Positions 1 through 5,834 of a DNA stretch of 8,550 nucleotides are shown piece after piece; positions within the stretch are counted from its first letter, which is position 1, and every line of letters starts with the position of its first letter. Location: contig SCPY01000138.1 of NCBI GenBank assembly GCA_004299495.1, positions 1 through 8,550 on the forward strand, given 5' to 3'. The notes under the pieces are model-generated. The model searched no databases and had not been told where the DNA came from. It worked only from the letters and a program-made list of their open reading frames with translations. The translations under genes were made by a program, and so were the position numbers. The DNA comes from a bacterium (lineage in GTDB: Bacteria; Omnitrophota; Gorgyraeia; Gygaellales; UBA12090).

Positions 1-1
1 C

Positions 2-511
2 GCGATTACCACCGCAACCATATTAGGGTATGCCTATTTCCTGGAGGGTAAGTTTCCTTACGCCTTTCCGCATTTCGGGGCGGCGCGTATGGGCGCTCCG
101 ATGAATGCATTTGTGCGGGTGGATGACAAGCCGGTGCGCCTGCGCTCGCAGATTTACGAGCCGGACTATCTTTTGATTTCTGACGCCACCCTGATGCGCG
201 GCTTTAACTGCTTTAAGGGGCTAAAGGATAACGGCATAGCCGTAATCAATGAAAAGGAATTGTCTGTTGCCCCTGACCATAAGCTGACCCAGAAGGTCCA
301 CCTTGTGCCGGCAAATGAGATTGCCTTAGAGACAATCGGAAGGCCGTTAGGCAATACCGCGTTATTGGGGGCTTTTGTGGCCGCGACCAATGAGCTTAAA
401 TTGGATTCTTTACTTGAGGCAATCAAGCATCGGTTTTCAGGTAAGGCCCAAGAGCAGAATATCCAGGCCGCGAAAAAAGGCTACGATTATATAAAACGGA
501 GTGAAAAGTAA
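2..511 (+). CDS. porG: Pyruvate:ferredoxin oxidoreductase gamma subunit, 5' partial
   Basis: Gamma subunit of heterotetrameric POR, a cytoplasmic enzyme that oxidises pyruvate with CoA to acetyl-CoA and CO2 and reduces ferredoxin. The frame is open from the left edge and 169 codons are visible. The first residues (AITTATILGYAYFLEGKF) match the segment that normally follows the GRGGQG motif, so only about 15-20 N-terminal residues should be missing. Next comes the family-typical FPHFGAARMGAPMNAFVRV and then QIYEPDYLLISDATL. The internal ATG at 89 falls inside this conserved block and is not the true start. The stop codon shares its last A with the porD ATG (TAATG), indicating translational coupling. 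The family is clear. The choice of pyruvate over another 2-oxoacid rests on the whole operon, above all the YDNEAYMNTG signature in the beta subunit. Confidence 0.93.
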   Translation, partial: AITTATILGYAYFLEGKFPYAFPHFGAARMGAPMNAFVRVDDKPVRLRSQIYEPDYLLISDATLMRGFNCFKGLKDNGIAVINEKELSVAPDHKLTQKVHLVPANEIALETIGRPLGNTALLGAFVAATNELKLDSLLEAIKHRFSGKAQEQNIQAAKKGYDYIKRSEK

Positions 512-771
512 TGTTTGGCCCGATACTTTCAAAAGCCATAACTGCCGGGGCAAATAAGACCGGCTCCTGGCGCACCGGAGAAAAGCCAAAGTTCCTGCAG
601 AAGGATTGCATCGCCTGCAAGATGTGCGTATTAATCTGCCCTGAGGCCTGTGTTACCGGAGAGGCCAAGAATACCTATATCTGCGACTATGAGTTCTGCA
701 AGGGCTGCGGTAATTGCGCGGCAATCTGCCCGAAAAAAGATATTGTGATGGTAAAAGAGGAAGACAAGTAA
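511..771 (+). CDS. porD: Pyruvate:ferredoxin oxidoreductase delta subunit (2[4Fe-4S] ferredoxin-type)
   Basis: An 86-residue electron-transfer subunit of POR. It carries two complete bacterial-ferredoxin motifs: C33-x2-C36-x2-C39-x3-C43-P and C63-x2-C66-x2-C69-x3-C73-P. Together they would hold two [4Fe-4S] clusters that relay electrons from the thiamine-diphosphate/beta-cluster site to external ferredoxin. Two further cysteines (C47 and C58) lie between the motifs. The N-terminal stretch with GSWRTGEKPKF is usual for stand-alone POR/VOR delta subunits, and the length is normal. The ATG overlaps the porG stop by one base. GGAG at 498-501 gives a reasonable Shine-Dalgarno sequence 9 nt upstream. 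The stop codon directly abuts the porA start. The gamma-delta-alpha-beta gene order is the arrangement known from Thermotoga and archaeal POR. Confidence 0.95.
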   Translation: MFGPILSKAITAGANKTGSWRTGEKPKFLQKDCIACKMCVLICPEACVTGEAKNTYICDYEFCKGCGNCAAICPKKDIVMVKEEDK

Positions 772-1947
772 ATGAGGGAATTGTTAGAAGGTTCGCAGGC
801 AGTAGCTGAAGCGGTAAGGTTATGTAAGCCGGGGGTTATTTCCGCCTATCCTATTACTCCCCAGACGCATATTGTGGAAGAATTGGCTTCTATGGTCGCG
901 CAGGGAAAGCTAAAGTCCGAGTTTGTGAATGTGGAGTCAGAGCATTCCGCGGCAAGCGTGGTCCTGGGCTCCGTAGCTACGGGGGTGCGTTCTTTTACCG
1001 CTACCAGCTCCCAAGGCCTGCTTTTGATGGCTGAGGTGGTCTTTAATATCTCCGGGATGCGCCTTCCGGTAGTGATGACCTGCGCCAACCGGGCAATATC
1101 CGCGCCTTTAAACATCTGGAACGACCATCAGGACGCCATCACGGTGCGGGATTCGGGATGGATCCAGATGCACGCTGAAACTATTCAGGAAGCCCTTGAT
1201 TTACATATTCAGGCCTACCGTATCGCGGAAGCTCCCAAGATAATGCTTCCGGTAATGGTAAATATGGACGGTTTTATCTTAACCCACGGCTTAGAGGTTG
1301 TGGATGTGCCTACTCAGGAGCAGGTAGATAATTTTCTCCCCGCGTACCGGCCGCTCTATAAATTAGACGTAGAGAATCCCCTTACCCTTGGGCCGCTGGT
1401 GGGGCCGGAATATTATATGGAGGCCCGTTTTGCCATCCAGGAAACCCTCAAAGACGTTTTAGGGTTAATCCCGCTGATTCAAGGCGAATTTCAGAAGGGC
1501 TTTGGCAGGCCGTCCGGAGGGCTGGTTGAGCCGTATAGAATTGATGGCGCGGAGAAAGTGATTGTGGCAATGGGCTCGGTCTGCGGCACAATCAAGGATG
1601 TGGTGGATTCCTTGCGCGCTAAGGGTAAGAAGGTGGGCTGCTTGAGGGTTGTTACCTACAGGCCGTTTCCCGCGGCGGAGATTTGCCGGGCCCTAAAGGA
1701 TGTTTCAAGAGTAGCTGTTTTAGAAAAGGCGGTTTCTTTGGGTTCGTACAGCCCGTTATTATCTGAGATCCGCTCCTGTTTTAGCGGTAAAAAGAAATCC
1801 CCGGTAATCAGCGGATTTGTCATCGGCTTAGGCGGAAGGGATATCAGCCTGGATTCCATAAAAGAGGTATTCAAACGCTTAGGGCCTAAGCCGGTAAGCG
1901 AAGAGTTTATTGACCTAAAACCGGAATTATTGGTAGAAAAAATATAA
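772..1947 (+). CDS. porA: Pyruvate:ferredoxin oxidoreductase alpha subunit
   Basis: A 391-residue alpha subunit, of normal length. It contributes the pyrimidine-binding half of the thiamine diphosphate site and the CoA/2-oxoacid pocket. The YPITPQT motif is at 26-32, ESEHSA at 55-60, TSSQGL at 79-84, NDHQD at 117-121 and GWIQ at 129-132. Against Desulfovibrio africanus PFOR (numbering recalled from memory), T29, E57 and R107 correspond to the active-site Thr31, Glu64 and Arg114. The E-to-R spacing of 50 residues is the same in both, so the site looks intact. The C-terminal third (from about residue 255) has the transketolase-C-like fold seen in this family. The ATG at 772 follows the porD TAA without a gap, and a GAGG at 757-760 can serve as ribosome-binding site. 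The gene ends 8 nt before porB. Confidence 0.95.
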   Translation: MRELLEGSQAVAEAVRLCKPGVISAYPITPQTHIVEELASMVAQGKLKSEFVNVESEHSAASVVLGSVATGVRSFTATSSQGLLLMAEVVFNISGMRLPVVMTCANRAISAPLNIWNDHQDAITVRDSGWIQMHAETIQEALDLHIQAYRIAEAPKIMLPVMVNMDGFILTHGLEVVDVPTQEQVDNFLPAYRPLYKLDVENPLTLGPLVGPEYYMEARFAIQETLKDVLGLIPLIQGEFQKGFGRPSGGLVEPYRIDGAEKVIVAMGSVCGTIKDVVDSLRAKGKKVGCLRVVTYRPFPAAEICRALKDVSRVAVLEKAVSLGSYSPLLSEIRSCFSGKKKSPVISGFVIGLGGRDISLDSIKEVFKRLGPKPVSEEFIDLKPELLVEKI

Positions 1948-1955
1948 TTAGAAAT

Positions 1956-3992
1956 ATGGCGGACAAAAATAACAAACATCTCTTTGGTTCAGGACATACC
2001 GCATGTGCCGGATGCGGCCAGGCCATTGCCGCGCGGTTGGCGGTAGATGTTGCCGGAGCCAATACCATTATCGCTAACAACACCGGCTGTTTAGAGGTTT
2101 TTTCCACCGCTTATCCTCAGTCTGCCTGGGGAGTCCCATGGATACATTCTCTTTTTGAGAACGCCGCGGCAGTAGCTTCAGGGATTGAGGCGGGATTAAA
2201 ATACTTAGGGATCAAGGACAAAATTAATGTCATCGCCCAGGCAGGGGACGGCGGCACCGCGGATATCGGCCTGCAGGCGCTTTCCGGGATGTGGGAACGC
2301 GGCCACGACATTCTTTATATCTGCTACGACAACGAGGCCTATATGAATTGTTTAAGCCTTTCCACCTTGATTTTTACCAAAGATGGGCTTAAAAAGATTA
2401 CGGATATAAAAGTTGGCGACGAGATTTACGCCTTTGACCAAAAGACCCATCAGTTAGTCCTAAAGGAATGCAGCGGAGTCTTTGACAACGGCGTAAAAGA
2501 GGTGTTTGAGCTTAAGACCCGGCATCAAGCTATAAAGGCAACCGGCAATCATCCTTTTCTGGTTTTGAAGAGAAACGGCAGGGGAAGGCAGAATGTCCTG
2601 ACCTGGAAGACATTAGAAAATATTAAGCCGGGAGACAGGGTAGTTACTTTAAAGAAAATAGAAGATGGCTCGCCCTATAAATTTCCAGAGATAGATAAGG
2701 TAGAAAAAGGCGATTATAAGGTTAATAAGCTCAATGAAATAAATATCCCTGAGCAGTCAAATCCCGGGGTAATGAAATATCTGGGGATATTTATCGGCGA
2801 CGGCTGGAGAAGGCAAGGCAGGGGAGAGGTAGGTTTCGCTGTTCCCGCAGGCAAAAAGGCGCGGGAGGTTTTATTAGATTTACATAGGAAGATATTTGAC
2901 AGCAAAATCTCCGAAGATAAAGAGTATGTGTATATCAACTCAGTCAATCTTATCAAGTTTATAGACACCTTAGGAATGGGGGTAGGCGCGAAAAACAAAA
3001 ATATCCCCGGTTGGGTATTTACCTTGCCTCAGGAGCAGAGGGAGTCCTTTATAGAAGGTTTAATGCTTGCAGACGGTTATGATTTAAAGACAAGCAAGAG
3101 ATATGTCTCGGCAAACTTAGACCTCTTAAAGCGCCTGCGCCTCTTACTACAGACTATGGATTATAGGGTGGGTAAAATCCACACTCAGAAGAAACTAAAA
3201 GGCGCTTTATGCGTGAAAAGAAGATTACTTGCAGATTCGGAATATGGATATATCTGCTTCAGCAGGAAGAAGGGAAAAAATGTAAAGGCGTATCCTACTC
3301 AGTCCCGCTATGCGGACTTTCTGGTTGAGAATAAGTTCTTCCAGACAGAAGAGGTTATCAGTATAGAGTCAAATGGGTTAGAGCCGACCCTGGATTTAAG
3401 GGTTGAGGATGAGCATAATTTTATTGCCGATGGTATTGTAGTGCATAACACCGGCGTTCAGAGAAGCGGACTGACTCCTTTTGAGAGCGCTACTTCTACC
3501 ACTCCCATAGGGGCGCAGTCTGTGGGTAATCCCCGGCCCAAGAAGCCGATGCCTGAGATTGCCGTGGCTCACGGGGTTGTTTATGTGGCAACCGCTTCCG
3601 CGGGATATCCCCGGGACATCCAGAATAAAGTCAAGAAAGCCATCTCCCTTAAGGGGCCTAAATATATCCAGATTCACGTGCCCTGTCCTTTAGGCTGGCG
3701 CCATGACCCGCAGATTACCTATGATATCGGAAAGTTAGCGGTAGAGACCGGGCTTTATCCTTTGATAGAGTATGAATTCGGCAAATTAACCAATGCGCGA
3801 AAACTTAGCCAGATTAAGCCGGTTGAAGAGTATTTGAAATTCCAGGGCAGGTTTAAGCATATTATGGCCTCTGCCGAATTAATTAAGCAAATCCAGGCAG
3901 TCGCGGATTATAATATAGATAGATACGGCCTGCGCGCGGAAGCTGCTAAGCCCTCACAGACACAGCCATCCAATACGCCATCAAAGGCCTAA
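1956..3992 (+). CDS. porB: Pyruvate:ferredoxin oxidoreductase beta subunit precursor, interrupted by an intein
   Basis: The beta subunit binds the diphosphate/Mg half of thiamine diphosphate and one [4Fe-4S] cluster. The precursor has 678 residues. Residues 132-498 are an intein, which leaves a 311-residue extein, the usual PorB size. The N-extein has GSGHTACAGCG with C17 and C20, TGC at C45, and the ThDP motif starting GDGG with D98. The C-extein has HVPCPLGW with C577, giving four likely cluster ligands. The rejoined sequence reads YDNEAYMN-TGVQRSG, the family signature. D98, N126, A128 (main chain) and N131 align by spacing with D. africanus PFOR Asp963, Thr991, Val993 and Asn996 (recalled from memory), so the Mg/ThDP site is complete only after splicing. 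The C-terminus carries a short low-complexity tail rich in Pro, Ser, Gln and Thr. No good Shine-Dalgarno sequence precedes the ATG, so translation is probably coupled to porA. Confidence 0.95.
   Translation: MADKNNKHLFGSGHTACAGCGQAIAARLAVDVAGANTIIANNTGCLEVFSTAYPQSAWGVPWIHSLFENAAAVASGIEAGLKYLGIKDKINVIAQAGDGGTADIGLQALSGMWERGHDILYICYDNEAYMNCLSLSTLIFTKDGLKKITDIKVGDEIYAFDQKTHQLVLKECSGVFDNGVKEVFELKTRHQAIKATGNHPFLVLKRNGRGRQNVLTWKTLENIKPGDRVVTLKKIEDGSPYKFPEIDKVEKGDYKVNKLNEINIPEQSNPGVMKYLGIFIGDGWRRQGRGEVGFAVPAGKKAREVLLDLHRKIFDSKISEDKEYVYINSVNLIKFIDTLGMGVGAKNKNIPGWVFTLPQEQRESFIEGLMLADGYDLKTSKRYVSANLDLLKRLRLLLQTMDYRVGKIHTQKKLKGALCVKRRLLADSEYGYICFSRKKGKNVKAYPTQSRYADFLVENKFFQTEEVISIESNGLEPTLDLRVEDEHNFIADGIVVHNTGVQRSGLTPFESATSTTPIGAQSVGNPRPKKPMPEIAVAHGVVYVATASAGYPRDIQNKVKKAISLKGPKYIQIHVPCPLGWRHDPQITYDIGKLAVETGLYPLIEYEFGKLTNARKLSQIKPVEEYLKFQGRFKHIMASAELIKQIQAVADYNIDRYGLRAEAAKPSQTQPSNTPSKA
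2349..3449 (+). mobile_element. In-frame intein with LAGLIDADG homing endonuclease domain (PorB intein)
   Basis: A 367-residue self-splicing protein element. Splicing block A is CLSLSTLIFTKDGLKKI, with the nucleophile Cys1 and the typical VGDEI following. Block B is TGNHPF (T65 and H68). The C-terminal blocks F and G read VEDEHNFIADGIVVHN, with penultimate His366 and terminal Asn367. The +1 extein residue is Thr, an accepted nucleophile. Between the Hint halves lies a dodecapeptide endonuclease: YLGIFIGDG at 144-152 and FIEGLMLADG at 234-243, both keeping the acidic residue (D151 and D242). A KNKNIPGWVF segment between them resembles the block D region. All key residues are present and the frame is open, so both splicing and DNA cleavage are expected. 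In the lines I counted by hand, G+C was about 32-47% in the intein against about 48-58% in the flanking extein, which fits transfer from elsewhere. Confidence 0.96.
2778..3077 (+). other. Homing endonuclease core: the two LAGLIDADG (dodecapeptide) motifs and the region between them
   Basis: This region spans intein residues 144-243. The first motif helix is YLGIFIGDG (2778-2804) and the second is FIEGLMLADG (3048-3077). Each ends in the Asp-Gly needed for metal binding and helix packing, so a monomeric two-motif endonuclease is predicted. The roughly 80-residue spacing between motifs is normal for intein-borne LAGLIDADG enzymes. Its natural target would be the intein-free porB sequence around the N131/T499 codons, which the present insertion destroys. 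Confidence 0.88.
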
Positions 3993-3993
3993 A

Positions 3994-4000
3994 GAGGAGG
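3994..4000 (+). promoter_or_regulatory. Strong Shine-Dalgarno sequence of the ferredoxin gene
   Basis: GAGGAGG lies 10 nt upstream of the ferredoxin ATG and right after the porB stop. It is the best ribosome-binding site in the window. It contrasts with the weak or absent sites before porB and the transketolase gene, and suggests the ferredoxin is made in excess over the POR subunits. Confidence 0.8.
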
Positions 4001-4010
4001 AAGAAGCAAA

Positions 4011-4193
4011 ATGAAAGTAACGGTAGATGCGTCAACTTGTGTGGGATGCGGTTTATGCGAACAAGGCTGTCCTGAGGTCTTTAAGATACAGGACGATTCC
4101 ATTGCCTATGTGCTTGGCTCCAGCTGTTCGGCAAACCACAACCTGCAGGAAGTAGCAGACAACTGCCCGGTAAGCTGCATCAAGGTCCAGTAA
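4011..4193 (+). CDS. Small single-cluster [4Fe-4S] ferredoxin
   Basis: A 60-residue cytoplasmic electron carrier resembling the Thermotoga maritima ferredoxin in length and start (MKV-VDA--C-GCG-C). Cluster ligands are C10, C13, C16 and C52; C52 is followed by Pro as usual. The site of the second cluster has been lost, as in other monocluster ferredoxins. Three non-ligand cysteines remain, C20, C39 and C56. In T. maritima and D. gigas ferredoxins a disulfide links the C20 equivalent to a later cysteine. Here C39 sits 13 residues before C52 rather than about 8, so the pairing cannot be assumed. The gene lies 18 nt after porB and is last before the terminator, so it is probably the physiological electron acceptor of this POR. 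Confidence 0.93.
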   Translation: MKVTVDASTCVGCGLCEQGCPEVFKIQDDSIAYVLGSSCSANHNLQEVADNCPVSCIKVQ

Positions 4194-4223
4194 GAGACTT
4201 AGAAGGCAATTTTACAGGTAAGC

Positions 4224-4268
4224 AATAAATAGCCCTCAAGCGTAAACTTGAGGGCTATTTATTTTTAT
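4224..4268. terminator. Intrinsic terminator between convergent genes, probably bidirectional
   Basis: A perfect 17-bp inverted repeat (arms 4224-4240 and 4247-4263) with core GCCCTCAAG / CTTGAGGGC and a 6-nt CGTAAA loop. On the + strand it runs into TATTTATTTTTA, a U-rich tail that ends the por-ferredoxin operon. The structure lies 10 nt beyond the stop of the convergent PpiD-like gene. Because its outer arms are A/T-rich it also gives a U-containing tail on the - strand, though a weaker one. Confidence 0.9.
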
Positions 4269-4273
4269 GGTTT

Positions 4274-5749
4274 TTATTGCGGGAGGTTCAGCGAAGAAGT
4301 ATAGTCTAGAAGCCCGGACTGCGCCATCAGACCCTGGAGGGTTTGGTTAAAGACGGCCTCTTTTTTCTTGCCTAAGAACTCTGTAGTGAAGGTTTCTTTT
4401 TCTTCTTTGAATTTTTCTTCGTCGATGCCTGTCAATTTATCCTGCTCAATGAGAAAATAAGCGGTATCGGTTTCCAGCGCCTCGCTGATTTGACCCGGTT
4501 TTAAACTAAAGGCAATATTTTGAATCTGCCGGTTTATTCCGCTATCCTCATCCTCAAGAGGTTTGGCGCGTTTAAATTGTTCGGTAGTCTTTACCTCTAA
4601 GCCCAGCTCCTTTGCCGCCTCTTTCAACCCTTTGCCGGGATTTTGTTTAATATATTCTTCTATCTTATTCTTATATTCCTGCGCCCGGCTTTTGGCGATT
4701 TCTTTTGCTTTTTCCACTTTTAGGGCTTCAAGCGCCTTATCTTTAACCTCCGCGAAATCAGGGATGTAGGAATCTCTTTTCTTAATCACGCGCAACACAT
4801 ATACCCCTTGAGCCGTCTGGATAACCGGGCTGGTTTGTTTTTCCCTCAATTGAAAAGCCCACTTGTTAAACTCCAGAGATTCTATATCTAGCGCCGGTTC
4901 ATAAAAGGAAAAGAATCCGGTCTGCCCGTAGGTGATATCGCCCTGAGCGTTATTCTTTAACTCCGGGGCATTCTTGATTTTAGGATAGAGCGCTTTTATT
5001 TCTTCTAAGCCCTTGATTTTATCTTCCTCCTTGGCGTCTTTAGGGTAAGCCTTACCCACATATTCAACCATTACCGCTGGCGGCATCTTAAAGATAAGCG
5101 CGTTCTTTTGATAATAATCCTTAAGCTCATTATCCTCAAGCTTTACCTCGGATATGAAGTCATCGTGTTTAATCCGGATATAGTTGATACTCAGGCTTTC
5201 AAATTCCTGTTTGTAGCCATTGAGCGCTTCCTCGCCGGAGACGGTTACATCTTTGGTAAGTTTGTCATAGAGTTTCCTGATGATAAGGTTATTGCGGGTT
5301 TCTTCTTCAAATTCGCGCGGTGAGGCGCGGAAGTAATAGCGCGTGATTCTTTCGTATGTATCCTGGCTAAATTTCCCATCTTTGAGGAAGATGGGATTGG
5401 TTGAGATTGAGCGCACTACTTCATCGTCGCTAACGTTAATTTTCAGCTTTTTGGCATGGCGTAGGAGGGCTAATTTCATCCAGGCCTGGTTATTAAGGCC
5501 AAGAAGGGGAAGAAGCTTTTGATAGTCCTCGCCCCACCTCAGGCGGGCGTCGTTAAGGCAGGATATATATATCCTGCGGAATTCAGGGATGGAAACCGCT
5601 CGGCCAAAGATAACTCCGGCATAGTCCGGGCCTGATTTCTGCCGGTAGGACTCGGACCCCCAGAGCGCGAAGGCAATGACGATTACGGCGATTAAAACCC
5701 AGAAGATTATTTTCTTGGCGCGTTCTTTCTCGCGCAATATTTTTAACAT
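4274..5749 (-). CDS. PpiD/SurA-like membrane-anchored periplasmic chaperone (parvulin-family, degenerate PPIase domain)
   Basis: A 491-residue protein with a basic N-terminus, a single membrane helix (about 14-30, IIFWVLIAVIVIAFALW) and a large, lysine-rich extracytoplasmic part. The arrangement is that of PpiD: inner-membrane anchor, then a SurA-N-like helical chaperone domain (about 35-225; note FLKDGKFSQDTYERI). A PpiC-like segment follows at about 275-325 (GQTGFFSFYEPALD, then SPVIQTAQGVYVLRVIKKRD). A second, weaker repeat lies at about 410-440 (IAFSLKPGQISEALETDTAYFLIEQ). The expected first parvulin strand with its catalytic His is not recognisable (it reads VEYVGKAYPK), so I infer chaperone activity rather than proline isomerisation. 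It likely helps outer-membrane or secreted proteins fold. No Shine-Dalgarno sequence precedes the ATG. It is convergent with the por operon and divergent from hisG. Confidence 0.85.
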   Translation of the reverse strand: MLKILREKERAKKIIFWVLIAVIVIAFALWGSESYRQKSGPDYAGVIFGRAVSIPEFRRIYISCLNDARLRWGEDYQKLLPLLGLNNQAWMKLALLRHAKKLKINVSDDEVVRSISTNPIFLKDGKFSQDTYERITRYYFRASPREFEEETRNNLIIRKLYDKLTKDVTVSGEEALNGYKQEFESLSINYIRIKHDDFISEVKLEDNELKDYYQKNALIFKMPPAVMVEYVGKAYPKDAKEEDKIKGLEEIKALYPKIKNAPELKNNAQGDITYGQTGFFSFYEPALDIESLEFNKWAFQLREKQTSPVIQTAQGVYVLRVIKKRDSYIPDFAEVKDKALEALKVEKAKEIAKSRAQEYKNKIEEYIKQNPGKGLKEAAKELGLEVKTTEQFKRAKPLEDEDSGINRQIQNIAFSLKPGQISEALETDTAYFLIEQDKLTGIDEEKFKEEKETFTTEFLGKKKEAVFNQTLQGLMAQSGLLDYTSSLNLPQ

Positions 5750-5757
5750 AAGGAGTT

Positions 5758-5763
5758 ATTATA
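5758..5763 (-). promoter_or_regulatory. Candidate -10 box of the PpiD-like gene
   Basis: On the - strand the sequence reads TATAAT, then 8 nt (AACTCCTT), then the ATG. The start of transcription would fall at or next to the start codon, giving a leaderless message, which agrees with the missing ribosome-binding site. No convincing -35 box is seen; the best candidate at an 18-nt spacing is TTACCT. The call therefore rests on the perfect -10 hexamer and its position. Confidence 0.5.
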
Positions 5764-5797
5764 CCTCATTTGATGGGAAAAAGGTAATTTTTTTTAC

Positions 5798-5826
5798 TTT
5801 ACAATTTGATTTCAGGGCTGTATAAT
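5798..5826 (+). promoter_or_regulatory. Sigma-70-type promoter of the hisG operon
   Basis: TTTACA (5798-5803, 5 of 6 matches to TTGACA), a 17-nt spacer and a perfect TATAAT (5821-5826). A run of eight T (5788-5795) just upstream could act as an UP-like element. Only 8 nt separate the -10 box from the hisG ATG at 5835, so transcription should begin at about 5833-5835, producing a leaderless or nearly leaderless mRNA. Confidence 0.8.
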
Positions 5827-5834
5827 TTAAGCCT

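Noticed and set aside
89..511. ATG at 89 as the start of the POR gamma gene
   Set aside because: Conserved gamma-subunit sequence continues in frame upstream to the left edge, so this ATG is internal and the gene is 5' truncated by the window.
2349..3449. Insert in porB as a separate gene, frameshift or pseudogene
   Set aside because: The frame is continuous and all intein splicing blocks and junction residues are present, and the flanks rejoin into a perfect PorB signature. This is an intein, not gene decay.
3396..3677. Antisense open frame of 93 codons across the intein/C-extein junction
   Set aside because: It overlaps conserved porB coding sequence in antisense and has no recognisable features. 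It is considered a chance frame.
772..3992. 2-oxoglutarate or branched-chain 2-oxoacid oxidoreductase instead of POR
   Set aside because: The four-subunit gamma-delta-alpha-beta set and the NEAYMNTG-type signature fit POR better. However, substrate choice cannot be proven from sequence alone.
5750..5755. AAGGAG next to the start of the PpiD-like gene as a ribosome-binding site
   Set aside because: It reads AAGGAG only on the + strand. On the coding (-) strand it is CTCCTT, which cannot pair with the anti-Shine-Dalgarno sequence, and hisG on the + strand starts 80 nt away.
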